A DNA stretch of 64,000 nucleotides, from assembly GCA_038230255.1 (NCBI GenBank), contig JBBRNP010000006.1, positions 124,001 through 188,000 of the forward strand, in the 5' to 3' direction. Positions 52,819 to 60,441 of the stretch are shown here, in pieces. Made by a program: the position numbers and the translations under genes. Position 1 is the first letter of the stretch. Each line of letters starts with the position of its first letter. The notes below the pieces were generated by a model. That model had not been told where the DNA came from. It did no database searches and saw nothing but the letters and a program-made list of their open reading frames with translations. This DNA is from AV40 sp038230255. Its GTDB lineage: Bacteria; Verrucomicrobiota; Verrucomicrobiia; Chthoniobacterales; UBA10450.

Positions 52819-53133
52819 TCATTGAGATTTGAGCCCATCCCGAAATGCAATCGCTTCCTGTTCCACCCGGACTGCGTCCATGACGGGAACCACCGGGCGC
52901 GCTTCGAATACAAAAGCAGGCAGCATCGAGCAAAACTTGTGAACTGCCAGCGGATCGTCGCAATCCAGCATCATATATCCGCCCCAGTCACCCACCCGGA
53001 TCACGAACAACTCGATCTTGAAATTGGCGGGCGCTTTCCATTGCGTGAAAACCTCCAGAATCCGCTTCTGGGCGTTCTCGTATTCGATGGGTGAACCTTG
53101 CGGACGTTCTGACCAGGTGAGCATGTATTTCAT
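52819..53133 (-). CDS. Small DUF3303-like protein
   Basis: A 104-residue ferredoxin-like (dimeric alpha/beta barrel) protein starting MKYMLTWSERPQGSPIEYEN. It has FVIRVGDWGGYMMLDCDDPL and a C-terminal VPVMDAVRVEQEAIAF. The function of the family is unknown. The gene lies between two GTTAGGC-type cores with short spacers, like an integron cassette. Confidence 0.75.
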   Translation of the reverse strand: MKYMLTWSERPQGSPIEYENAQKRILEVFTQWKAPANFKIELFVIRVGDWGGYMMLDCDDPLAVHKFCSMLPAFVFEARPVVPVMDAVRVEQEAIAFRDGLKSQ

Positions 53134-53183
53134 AGGCAGTTGGGGTTAGTTCAGTGTGAGCAGAAATGCAATTGTTGAAGTGG

Positions 53184-53280
53184 CCTAACGAGAAAGAGAT
53201 AAGCCACGGCAGCGTGCCGTGGCAAACACTCTGAACTTATTTCGAAATGGGGACGTTGGCTTCATCGAATGGTTAGGTCT
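53184..53280 (-). other. attC-like recombination site 1
   Basis: On the minus strand, R'' ACCTAAC (53278-53272) follows the stop codon of the 53279-53704 gene, and R' GTTAGGC (53190-53184) ends the site. GAAGCCAACG (L''-like) pairs with CGTGGCTTAT (L'-like) with one unpaired A. A perfect 8-bp inner hairpin (GCCACGGC-ACGCT...-GCCGTGGC) lies between. Size (about 95 bases) and layout match attC sites. No intI is present. Confidence 0.6.
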
Positions 53281-53704
53281 ATTCATCATCGGGATACGCG
53301 TGCTGGAGCCAAGCCCTGACGGCGAAAACACCAAGTGTCCCAGCGGCGGCTGAAGTGAGAACCACAGCCGCAAACGTACTCCAATCGCGTCCGAGGGCCG
53401 ACAGAGGACCGAACAACAGAAAGAAGAGAGCAGCAATAGTAATCGGCCAGGCAAGAAGCGATCTTCGTGGCACCATCTTCTTCATCTTCCAATTGATGCG
53501 AGCGATACCGAGGACGAACGCTGCGACAGCTGCGCCGATGCCCACGAGAACTGTGCAGGCAAGTGCTCCCTGTGCTGGTGGCCCACCGCCAGATGTGGCG
53601 AACGCGTAGCACCCGAACGCGAAATACGGGAGTGCTGCACACGAAAGAGCAAGCACTGTGACGCAGATAATTCGAGCGGCGTTCAATAGACCTAGCGAGA
53701 ACAA
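53279..53704 (-). CDS. Small membrane protein with an attC-like site at each end
   Basis: A 141-residue protein with four predicted membrane segments: IICVTVLALSCAALPYFAFG, ALACTVLVGIGAAVAAFVLG, LLAWPITIAALFFLLFGPLS and STFAAVVLTSAAAGTLGVFA. The ATG at 53704 lies inside the attC-like site 2; a TTG at 53686 (MNAARIICVTV) would lie just after that site and might be the true start. The stop codon directly precedes R'' of site 1. No family recognised. Confidence 0.55.
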   Translation of the reverse strand: MFSLGLLNAARIICVTVLALSCAALPYFAFGCYAFATSGGGPPAQGALACTVLVGIGAAVAAFVLGIARINWKMKKMVPRRSLLAWPITIAALFFLLFGPLSALGRDWSTFAAVVLTSAAAGTLGVFAVRAWLQHAYPDDE

Positions 53705-53812
53705 GCTCAGCCACCGCTGGCGGAAGCGAGCTTTGCTAAGATCGACAACTCTCTAATCATATAAAGTGAGATAACGGAACGGCCAGCGGTTGGCTGGAGC
53801 GCTTGGTTAGGT
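53690..53812 (-). other. attC-like recombination site 2
   Basis: On the minus strand, R'' is ACCTAAC (53812-53806) and R' is GCTAGGT (53696-53690; one base off GTTRRRY). CAAGCGCTCCAGCCAACCGC, then TGGC, pairs with GCCAGCGGTGGCTGAGCTTG over about 20 bases. Four unpaired bases are all on one strand, as with the extrahelical bases of attC. The loop between arms is about 55 bases and contains a TGTCGATCT word. The last 18 codons of the next gene run into this site. Confidence 0.6.
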
Positions 53813-54152
53813 CTGTTACAATAACGCGCTCAGGAATACCTCCAATGACTTTCCATCCGTCTTTGGTTCGCTCGACATCGATAGGGCCGTTCTCGTATCC
53901 GTACTCGTCAATCGGATTCAGATAAACCTCGACTTTTTTGGGACTAATGACGTGGACACGGCGTGCGGTGTACCACGGCGCCTTGCGCTGTAGGAATGCA
54001 CGAGCCGCGGCAACAATCGCGTGAAAGTCGGCATCGGAAAGGAGATTGTCTTTCCCATCGAGCGCCGGATCACCGGGGCGAAGCACGACTGGCGATGCTG
54101 CAACTGAAACCGCAAGCGATACCAACAGCAATAGGGGAACAAAGCGCGGCAT
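53757..54152 (-). CDS. Small exported protein, cassette-like
   Basis: A 131-residue protein with a signal peptide at 1-19 (MPRFVPLLLLVSLAVSVAAS). A compact alpha/beta domain follows: DADFHAIVAAARAFLQRKAP, VHVISPKKVEVYLNPIDEYG and GWKVIGGIPERVIV. The pattern loosely resembles NTF2-fold immunity-like proteins but is not convincing. The ATG begins 2 bases after a GTTAGGC core; the C-terminal 18 codons are encoded by attC-like site 2, so the tail may be site-derived. Confidence 0.55.
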   Translation of the reverse strand: MPRFVPLLLLVSLAVSVAASPVVLRPGDPALDGKDNLLSDADFHAIVAAARAFLQRKAPWYTARRVHVISPKKVEVYLNPIDEYGYENGPIDVERTKDGWKVIGGIPERVIVTDLTKRSSQPLAVPLSHFI

Positions 54153-54154
54153 AG

Positions 54155-54161
54155 GCCTAAC
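54155..54161 (-). other. attC-like core GTTAGGC before the 53757-54152 gene
   Basis: CTCGTTAGGC on the minus strand ends 2 bases before the ATG, as expected at a cassette boundary. A second core, GTTAGAT, lies upstream at 54216-54210. No full R''-R' pair was found, so this may be an array edge or an eroded site. Confidence 0.4.
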
Positions 54162-54172
54162 GAGAAGTAGGC

Positions 54173-54206
54173 CGGAAAATCCCGCCTTTAATTACGGGTT
54201 TTTCCG
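54173..54206. terminator. Inverted repeat downstream of the PafA/Dop-like gene
   Basis: CGGAAAATCCCG (54173-54184) and CGGGTTTTTCCG (54195-54206) can form a stem of about 12 bp with one mismatch and a 10-base loop. On the minus strand it follows the PafA/Dop-like stop codon by 33 bases. No T-tract follows, so it may be a weak terminator or part of an eroded attC. Confidence 0.4.
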
Positions 54207-54239
54207 ATCTAACACGACTCACGGTTTTTGGTCTTCGTG

Positions 54240-55667
54240 TCATTCGTGATCTTCATGGTTAACCGGTCGCGGTTTGGCCAGGAACTTGTCGACTTCATCG
54301 TTGTAGGTTTCGAACGGGTCGCCCATGACGAGGAAATCGCGGCTGTCGTGCGCGATCGAGTCCCAGTTGATGACGTAGGGCTGATGTCGATCTTGAAAAT
54401 AGGCGACGGCGCGGGCGCGGCCTGACGCGCGTGTGTTCGCGGGCGGAACGCGAATCGCGCTCGCCGGTTGGAAACTATTGTTCCATTCCGCTACGCGTTT
54501 TCCGGGCGTGACGCTGAAAAACAAACCCCGCGCCGGATCGATGTTGTGATATTCGAGATCCAAACTTTGCAGCCAGGGATCGTCCCAGCCGATTTTTTCC
54601 GACTCCATGAAAGCCTTGAGCAACCATTCCTTCGTGATCCAATCAACGCCGCCAATCAACGCCTGCGGATTTTGGTGGATTGATTCGAGAACAAAACTCC
54701 AGGTCTCGAGCAACCAATCGGTCTCGGGATCTTTGCCGCGCAAATGTCGCTGCGCGAGATCGTGGAACTGCCATTGCACCTCGAGCGCGCCGATGGTCTT
54801 GCCGTTCTCAAGATCGACAATCCACTTCCGGGTGGTGTCGCGCGATATGTCGCGTGTGCTGCGGACGGCGTCGTTGAGAACAAGATTGCGCGGCAACTGC
54901 CGCTGCTCGAGCAACGAGAGCACGGCCGCGGTGGTGCCGATCTTCAACGCGTTGGCGAACGGGCTCATGTTCGAATCGCCGATGAGTAAATGGAGCCGCC
55001 GATATTTGCGATAATCGGCCAGCGGTTCGTCGCGCGCGTTGATAATAGCGCGGTTGAACTGCACCCACTGGTAAATGTCGTTGACGATGTGGTCGGCGCG
55101 CTGGCTGAGCTGAAACGCGACCGGCGTTTCCGCTTGCGGCGGCTCAAAATCGAACGCTAGCGGATTGGCCTGCCCCACCCTGCCGGCGCCGGTGAAAATT
55201 TGTCGGGTCGCAAGAAACGTGAGCAATGTCCCGAGAACCGAAGGCGTGAACTGCGCCTCGCGTTTCATCAAATAATTTTCGTGGCAACCAAATGTCGCGC
55301 CGGTGTGATGATCGACGTTGTTCTTGATGAACGCGACGCGGTCGCCCGCTTCCAGCGCGGCCAGCGATGACCTCAGTAATTCGTCACCGGCCATTTCGTA
55401 AGTGACGAGATCGTGGAGGTGCAAACATTCGGGCGAAGCGTATTCGATGTGGCCCATGTCGAGATAAAGCCGGCCGCCATTGAGCAGAAAGCCGCCGTTG
55501 CCAGGCGGTTCTTCGTAATCGCGATAGTGCAGATCGATCGTGCCGGCGCGCGCCTTGTTGAAGAGATAATTCTTCACCTTGGCCGGCCAAACTTCCGAAT
55601 TGCAGCGCAACTCTTCCGGGCTCATCAAACAGCCGTATTCGGTCTCGATTCCGACGATCCGGTCCAT
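54240..55667 (-). CDS. PafA/Dop-family (Pup ligase / depupylase-like) protein
   Basis: A 475-residue carboxylate-amine-ligase-fold protein of the prokaryotic ubiquitin-like system. It starts MDRIVGIETEYGCLMSPEEL with the catalytic Glu region IETEYG. It has LLNGGRLYLDMGHIEYASPE, FIKNNVDHHTGATFGCHENY, NARDEPLADYRKYRRLHLLI and GDSNMSPFANALKIG; the C-terminus resembles PafA (VMGDPFETYNDEVDKFLA). Whether it ligates or deamidates cannot be decided from these motifs. No Pup, ARC/Mpa or proteasome genes are in the window. Confidence 0.88.
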   Translation of the reverse strand: MDRIVGIETEYGCLMSPEELRCNSEVWPAKVKNYLFNKARAGTIDLHYRDYEEPPGNGGFLLNGGRLYLDMGHIEYASPECLHLHDLVTYEMAGDELLRSSLAALEAGDRVAFIKNNVDHHTGATFGCHENYLMKREAQFTPSVLGTLLTFLATRQIFTGAGRVGQANPLAFDFEPPQAETPVAFQLSQRADHIVNDIYQWVQFNRAIINARDEPLADYRKYRRLHLLIGDSNMSPFANALKIGTTAAVLSLLEQRQLPRNLVLNDAVRSTRDISRDTTRKWIVDLENGKTIGALEVQWQFHDLAQRHLRGKDPETDWLLETWSFVLESIHQNPQALIGGVDWITKEWLLKAFMESEKIGWDDPWLQSLDLEYHNIDPARGLFFSVTPGKRVAEWNNSFQPASAIRVPPANTRASGRARAVAYFQDRHQPYVINWDSIAHDSRDFLVMGDPFETYNDEVDKFLAKPRPVNHEDHE

Positions 55668-55770
55668 CGGCTAACGATTTAACCATCGAATCGCCAAATC
55701 TCTAAATCTTTTCGCACGCATCCGCTGCTGTCTGGAGCAGCTGGCATGGCGTTGGCTTTTCCCCGACCCT

Positions 55771-57081
55771 GTGAGTGACATTTATCCCCAACCGGGAATC
55801 ACACCGCGCTCCGGCCATTTTCTTTACTTCTCGCCCACGATTCTAGTGCTGGCCGCCGCTCTAGTTGCCACGGCACTCAAGATCTACTGCGCTGCAACGA
55901 CGTTCGGGTCGTGCGATGTAATAATCCATGCTCGCTTCGGGCAGATCATCGACGCTGCGGGGATCGATTATATGTATCGGGCGGACCGTCATTTCAATCA
56001 TCCACCCTTAACCGGAGAGTTCTTTGGCCTGCTCTACCAATTCTCGTCCTATATTACGCCTCCTGCGCCTGGCACTATCCCGCGTTCATTCCCATTCCTT
56101 CTCAGATTTCCGTCCATACTCGCTGATTTTTTTTCTGTGCTGATCCTGTTGAGGTTGCGCCAAAAAACAGGAAGCCCGCCGGTCTGGTCGCTCGTGTTGT
56201 TCGCGCTAAGTCCTGTTGCGTTTATGGTCAGCGGTTTTCACGGCAACGTCGATCCGATCATGGTTTGTGTCTTGTTGATCGCAGCCTATTGCTGCGTTGA
56301 AGAGCATACTTTGTTAAGCGGGATCTTTCTGGCCCTCGCTTGTTCCATCAAAATCATTCCACTCTTTTTAACGCCGGTCTTTTTCTTCTTCTGGCTGCAC
56401 CGCGGCAAAAAACCGGCGCTACAGTTCACCATCGCCTTCGTGGCTTCTTGTCTCGCCGGCTGGTCAGGCGCGTTGGTCGATTCTCCCACTTATTTTTTAA
56501 AGAACGTTCTCGGCTACAGCAGTTACGGCGGAACCTGGGGAATAACGTATTGGTGCGTGTTCCTTTTCAAGGCGTTCCACATGGACCTCAGTCCGAAATC
56601 GTTGGATCGCCTTCATCCGTTGCTCGTCGCACTTAAGGCGCTGATCATAGTTTTGGTGATTGCTCTGGCGTGGTGGCGACGGAAACAATCGGGACCGGGA
56701 TTTGTTGCGACAATCGGTTTGGCCTGGACGTGTTTTGTGATTTTTGCGCCCGGTTTTATTCCTTACTATTTGATTTGGATGGCGCCGTTCGTCCTCCTTT
56801 ACTCGCCTACTTGGTACGCAGTCCTGACGGCTGCGAGCAGCGTCTATCTATTCGCCTACTACAATATGATGTCGCACGGTCTGCCGTGGAACGCCTCCGA
56901 TCCATCCGTGCCTCCTGCCTGGAATGACTGGGGCGTCATTCCCTGGCTTGTCGCCGTTGCCTTCGGCGTTGCAGCGCTAACATTCGGCCGTCAAGGAAAT
57001 GCCCTGAGCAATCTCCGCCAGACGCCAAACCTCGCCCTAAGCAGGCTTGAATACGAACTTGGCGCGCGGATGTCCCCCTAA
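55771..57081 (+). CDS. Polytopic glycosyltransferase (GT87/GT39-like, C-type)
   Basis: A 436-residue membrane protein with about ten helices. The first loop contains the acidic segment SCDVIIHARFGQIIDAAG and FNHPPLTGEFFGLLYQFSSY, with the conserved Asp and Pro-Pro-Leu of lipid-linked-sugar glycosyltransferases. GFHGNVDPIMV is another typical motif. It probably adds a sugar from polyprenyl phosphate to a periplasmic or surface target. The start is a GTG. It is divergent from the PafA/Dop-like gene. Confidence 0.8.
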   Translation: MSDIYPQPGITPRSGHFLYFSPTILVLAAALVATALKIYCAATTFGSCDVIIHARFGQIIDAAGIDYMYRADRHFNHPPLTGEFFGLLYQFSSYITPPAPGTIPRSFPFLLRFPSILADFFSVLILLRLRQKTGSPPVWSLVLFALSPVAFMVSGFHGNVDPIMVCVLLIAAYCCVEEHTLLSGIFLALACSIKIIPLFLTPVFFFFWLHRGKKPALQFTIAFVASCLAGWSGALVDSPTYFLKNVLGYSSYGGTWGITYWCVFLFKAFHMDLSPKSLDRLHPLLVALKALIIVLVIALAWWRRKQSGPGFVATIGLAWTCFVIFAPGFIPYYLIWMAPFVLLYSPTWYAVLTAASSVYLFAYYNMMSHGLPWNASDPSVPPAWNDWGVIPWLVAVAFGVAALTFGRQGNALSNLRQTPNLALSRLEYELGARMSP

Positions 57082-57148
57082 CCGGCTTTTAATCGCCCCG
57101 AGAGCTCAGGCTTGAAACTTGCGTAAAAAGAGCACAGACTCGCGCCGG

Positions 57149-57604
57149 ATGAGGGAGTTAGGCCTGCGTAGTCCGTCCGTGAAAGTCGGCGGCATTGTTT
57201 ATTTTGGGCGACTGCTGGACAAAATTCGACAGCACACTAAAGGGCAACTGCCCTCCGATTATCAGGCCAACCTCGGCCGCGGGTTCGACTCGAGCTGCAC
57301 TAAATTTCTTCGGATCGATTACAACCGGCTGATGGACCGGGTGAAAGAAGGCGGCAGCGACGAAGAAATTCTACAGTGGTGTTTCGGCAACGGTTACCGT
57401 CCGTCCGACGATGAGGTTTATGTCTGGAATGAATTCATGCGCAAGCGCGGCTGGAACGACGAGCTTTCCGAGATTCTGAAACGCCGAAAGAAAGAAGCCG
57501 GCATGGCCGGTCGCTCCGAGATCCAAACGATGTTCACTTTCATCGATGCGGATGAAGGCCGTCTGCTGGTAGGAAATCAAAAACTTCAACCAGCGCCAGA
57601 CTAA
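57149..57604 (+). CDS. DUF5069 protein
   Basis: A 151-residue cytoplasmic protein starting MRELGLRSPSVKVGGIVYFG, RLLDKIRQHTKGQLPSDYQA. The 'RSP...VGGIVYFGRLLDKIR' opening followed by FLRIDYNRLMDRVKEGGSDE and EILQWCFGNGYRPSDDEVYV is the DUF5069 pattern. Function is unknown. The open frame extends to a TTG at 57119; the ATG at 57149 is preferred. It is frequent in Verrucomicrobiota, as far as I recall. Confidence 0.8.
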   Translation: MRELGLRSPSVKVGGIVYFGRLLDKIRQHTKGQLPSDYQANLGRGFDSSCTKFLRIDYNRLMDRVKEGGSDEEILQWCFGNGYRPSDDEVYVWNEFMRKRGWNDELSEILKRRKKEAGMAGRSEIQTMFTFIDADEGRLLVGNQKLQPAPD

Positions 57605-57608
57605 GAAA

Positions 57609-57640
57609 AGTGACCGGTGACGAGTGATAAGTGACCAGCA
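57609..57640. repeat. GTGACNNGTGACGAGTGA repeat, left copy
   Basis: AAGTGACCGGTGACGAGTGA, then TAAGTGACCAG. An inverse copy, TGGTCACTCGTCACTGGTCA then CTCGTCACTG, lies at 57809-57838. Together they flank a 53-residue ORF. I recall this VTSDEWRVTSDE-type repeat from many Verrucomicrobiota genomes. Confidence 0.6.
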
Positions 57641-57661
57641 GCTCGTCGAGCAGATGAAGAA

Positions 57662-57823
57662 TCAGGGCGTTGGCACGGGGACTGGAATGACGATCTTATT
57701 GGGCGGCGGCGGCGGTCGCATCCGGTAGTCGATAAATTTCCAGACTCCGAAGACGATTAGAATTACCAGCGCGCTGGCGATCCAAAACCGAAGGGTGCCG
57801 CCGCTTGGCTGGTCACTCGTCAC
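57662..57823 (-). CDS. Small single-pass membrane protein (53 aa)
   Basis: From a GTG at 57823: VTSDQPSGGTLRFWIASALV, then ILIVFGVWKFIDYRMRPPPP and PNKIVIPVPVPTP. It has one clear membrane helix at residues 13-30 and a proline-rich tail with PPPPP and PVPVPTP. The composition is protein-like, not random, and the frame is closed by TGA. The first codons come from a repeat, so the true start is uncertain. The tail may bind a partner. Confidence 0.55.
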   Translation of the reverse strand: MTSDQPSGGTLRFWIASALVILIVFGVWKFIDYRMRPPPPPNKIVIPVPVPTP

Positions 57824-57838
57824 TGGTCACTCGTCACT
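57809..57838. repeat. GTGACNNGTGACGAGTGA repeat, right (inverted) copy
   Basis: TGGTCACTCGTCACTGGTCA, then CTCGTCACTG: tandem copies on the minus strand. It overlaps the start of the 53-residue ORF, whose first codons (VTSDQ) come from the repeat. Confidence 0.6.
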
Positions 57839-57841
57839 GCT

Positions 57842-58126
57842 TTATTCGGAGAGCGTATCGATTCGCTCAGCCAGCGCGAAGTCGAGCTCAGTCAGGCCGC
57901 CCTTGCTATGGGTCGAAAGCAGCAGCCGCACCTTGTTGTAGCGAATGTCGATGTCGGGATGATGCTCTTCTTCCTCGGCCACTTCCGAGACTGCGTTCAC
58001 AAAATCGATGGCATCGGTAAAATCGTCGAACTCGAAAGTGCGTTCGATGTGCTTCTTCTCCAATTCCCATTCCGGAATTTTTTTCAGGCGCTCCTTCAGC
58101 TCGGGCGCTTTCATCAAGTCGGCCAT
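57842..58126 (-). CDS. phhB: 4a-hydroxytetrahydrobiopterin dehydratase (PCD/DCoH)
   Basis: Dehydrates pterin-4a-carbinolamine. From the ATG at 58126 it is 94 residues. The signature EEEEHHPDIDIRYNKVRLLL contains the catalytic histidines and is followed by STHSKGGLTELDFALAERID. An open frame upstream to 58306 lies antisense in the glycosyltransferase end and is rejected. No phenylalanine hydroxylase gene is visible nearby. Confidence 0.92.
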   Translation of the reverse strand: MADLMKAPELKERLKKIPEWELEKKHIERTFEFDDFTDAIDFVNAVSEVAEEEEHHPDIDIRYNKVRLLLSTHSKGGLTELDFALAERIDTLSE

Positions 58127-58181
58127 AACGGGACAACGAGTAACACCCGAAAATCGTTTTGCAACGCCAAAACGAGCGAGA

Positions 58182-59324
58182 TTAAAGGCCGAGGATTTTG
58201 CGCAGATTTTTCGCCGAATCGAAGACTTCGACCGCGCAGTCGCGCGCCTCGCGAGATCGCCGCGGCCAGTGCGCCAGCAGGTCTTCGATTGCAGCGACCG
58301 CGGCATCCAAATTCCCGACGAAATGAAAGCCGTTCACTTGGGGGAGATACTTTCCCGCACCGCTGTCCTCGGTAATAACGGGTCGCCCGGTCGCCAGAAA
58401 AGCCGCCGCCCGATCGCTCAACCAGCCGGTTTTCCAACTCACATCGACCCCTTTGATCGCGGTGAATTCACCCAATACGTTCGCCAGATAACGACGATAC
58501 TTTGCCGGCGTCCGCGCGACGCGATGCGGGTCGACGATGTGCCAGCCGCGTTTTCGCAATCGTTCACGCTCCGGATCGTCAGGATTCATGAACATCGCCA
58601 GTTCAAATTTCGCGTTCGGCACACGCCTTGGCAGGTCGAGGTATTGTTCGAACGCGTACTTCTTGGAAAGATCGGGAAACTCGCCGTTTATCTCCACTGC
58701 CCCACCCCAATACCATTGGCCGATCGTTGTGAACTTCGGCAAGCGCGGACGCGGCTGAGGCCGATACAGTTTGGTATCGACCAGCGGATAAAATGTTTTC
58801 CAATTTAAAGAACCTTTGGGCAGGCGGCAGTCAGCGCTGTTGACGTTTAGTCCGATCGTCCAAAACTCATGATGGGTCGACTGGCCCATCTCCATCTGCG
58901 TCATCCAGTAAATAATTTCGCTCGGATCGAGGTCGCAGAAAATGCGGCGCTCGAATTTCAGAAGCAGCGGCGGATGAATTGAATAACTGAGATTGAGAAT
59001 TGTGTTCGGGCCGGCCAGGCGATCGAGCAGCTCGCGCTTTGAAATTCCGATGCATTGAAGTGCGTCGAGATCGTGGGCGCTATCGGGCGTTTTATGATAA
59101 AGGAGGCAATATCGCCCGCCGAGTCCGTGGGCGCGGAGCTGGCGCTGGAAGTTGTCGATCTTGCGTTGATCGTCGGGAAAGTTTCCTTCGCTCGGTAAAT
59201 GTTCCAGCCAGATCGCATCGAGATTTAATCGGCCCAGACCGAGCATCCATTGCAGCGGCACCGAAAAATTGCCGCCACCGTGGAGATACTTCGCCGCGAA
59301 TCCACCGCCGAGAAAGACCGTCAC
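58182..59324 (-). CDS. Glycosyltransferase-like protein
   Basis: A 380-residue protein starting at GTG 59324 (VTVFLGGGFAAKYLHGGGNF). It contains LGLGRLNLDAIWLEHL, FERRIFCDLDPSEI, RVPNAKFELAMFMNPDDPER and the C-terminal TGWLSDRAAAFLATGRPVIT, a GT-B donor-site-like segment. The last region is similar to the 46032-47204 product. Upstream, the leader DNA carries a degenerate AACGTCCAACG-type repeat. Acceptor and sugar are unknown. Confidence 0.72.
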   Translation of the reverse strand: MTVFLGGGFAAKYLHGGGNFSVPLQWMLGLGRLNLDAIWLEHLPSEGNFPDDQRKIDNFQRQLRAHGLGGRYCLLYHKTPDSAHDLDALQCIGISKRELLDRLAGPNTILNLSYSIHPPLLLKFERRIFCDLDPSEIIYWMTQMEMGQSTHHEFWTIGLNVNSADCRLPKGSLNWKTFYPLVDTKLYRPQPRPRLPKFTTIGQWYWGGAVEINGEFPDLSKKYAFEQYLDLPRRVPNAKFELAMFMNPDDPERERLRKRGWHIVDPHRVARTPAKYRRYLANVLGEFTAIKGVDVSWKTGWLSDRAAAFLATGRPVITEDSGAGKYLPQVNGFHFVGNLDAAVAAIEDLLAHWPRRSREARDCAVEVFDSAKNLRKILGL

Positions 59325-59345
59325 CCGGAGAAGAAGCAGAAGAAA

Positions 59346-59390
59346 CACCCAACGTCCAATGCCAAACAGCGAATGACGAATTCAGATGCG
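59346..59390 (+). repeat. Degenerate AACGTCCAATGCC-type repeat
   Basis: CCCAACGTCCAATGCCAAAC, then AGCGAATGACGAATTCAGAT, reads as NVQCQTANDEF in one frame. It resembles the tandem repeat at 19555 and 45924 with several changes. It lies in the leader of the 58182-59324 gene. Confidence 0.5.
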
Positions 59391-59427
59391 AGGCTAATGT
59401 ATGCGAGCCGAAGTAAACTCGAAGACG

Positions 59428-60441
59428 CTAGTAGCGCTCGGCGGCGAAAACGGATTCCGGATCGGAACCGGAAACTTTGCCGACTGCAATCCAGCCAACG
59501 CGGCTGACCAGGGAGCCGATTAAAAATGAAATCGCTGCGAATGGAACGAGGCCGAACAGACGTAGAACGATCGCCAGCGGACCGTTCAAGATCTCGCCAA
59601 TCCGAATCAGCCAGCCCGTGCCATGTTGGTGGATCGCGCGATCGGCGGCACCGTGTTTATCGAAACTGAGCCAGATCAGAAGCGCAGACTCAACGCCGGC
59701 GGCGTAAAATCCGAGAACGTTGAGCGCGGGAATTCGGTGCCCGAGCAATTCCAACAAGGCCGCGGCCGATCCCAGTCCCGCCGTTCCAAAATGGATCGGC
59801 AGCAGGGTGCGATGCAAAAACCACGCGGGGATTGCGGTCGCCCCAATCAACACGCCCGTATAAGTCGCGAGCAAAGTTCCAAAGATCGCCGAGCCAAAAA
59901 TTAAGACACCGGCGGCGACGCGCAGGAGTTGATCGAGCGTGCCAGGAAAAATCTGGCGAGCGTGCAGTTCGAGCGCGATCAAACCTGGAACAACACAAGC
60001 GCCGAAAGCGCTCAGAATCCAGGCGCCCATTGACATGGCTGATCGATGTTTAAAAACGCGCAGCATATTCAGGAAAAGCCGGGGGCGGCCGAGATCCATG
60101 ATCAACAGAATCGGTGAAAGGACCGCTCCGGCGCCGGCCGCGATCCACATGGCTGCGTGGGCAACTCCGACATTCGTCGCGAGCGAAGGATCGACATGGT
60201 GAAAGATAAGGGCGCCGCTTGCGATCACCGCTGACATTCCAGCCATCCCACCGAAGAAAAAGTAGAGGGGAACTTGCCACGTCCACACTGGCGGTTTGAC
60301 CACGGGCTGGCCGTAGTAACCCGGTTTGCGCGGAATCGGTCCGCCCGCAACATCGACACCTTTGCCCGGGACGACGCCATCCTTCCACGCTTGCTCGCGC
60401 AACTCTTCGAGCCGCTTTTCCGATGGCGAATTCGTTGTCAT
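59428..60441 (-). CDS. NrfD-like membrane subunit of formate dehydrogenase
   Basis: A 337-residue integral membrane protein of the NrfD/PsrC family with about eight or nine helices (for example WTWQVPLYFFFGGMAGMSAV). It probably passes electrons from the FeS subunit to quinones. After a soluble leader (MTTNSPSEKRLEELREQAWK) it has PILLIMDLGRPRLFLNMLRV, a family signature. It overlaps the FeS gene by 4 bases. It occupies the place of the cytochrome b gamma subunit in classical FdnGHI. Confidence 0.9.
   Translation of the reverse strand: MTTNSPSEKRLEELREQAWKDGVVPGKGVDVAGGPIPRKPGYYGQPVVKPPVWTWQVPLYFFFGGMAGMSAVIASGALIFHHVDPSLATNVGVAHAAMWIAAGAGAVLSPILLIMDLGRPRLFLNMLRVFKHRSAMSMGAWILSAFGACVVPGLIALELHARQIFPGTLDQLLRVAAGVLIFGSAIFGTLLATYTGVLIGATAIPAWFLHRTLLPIHFGTAGLGSAAALLELLGHRIPALNVLGFYAAGVESALLIWLSFDKHGAADRAIHQHGTGWLIRIGEILNGPLAIVLRLFGLVPFAAISFLIGSLVSRVGWIAVGKVSGSDPESVFAAERY

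Noticed and set aside
54155..54216. Two tandem GTTRRRY boxes as a complete attC or attI
   Set aside because: Both boxes point the same way, so they cannot close an attC stem, and no integrase gene is adjacent.
60050..60388. Frames antisense to or out of phase with the NrfD-like gene
   Set aside because: Shadow frames; the membrane-helix pattern is in the 59428-60441 frame only.
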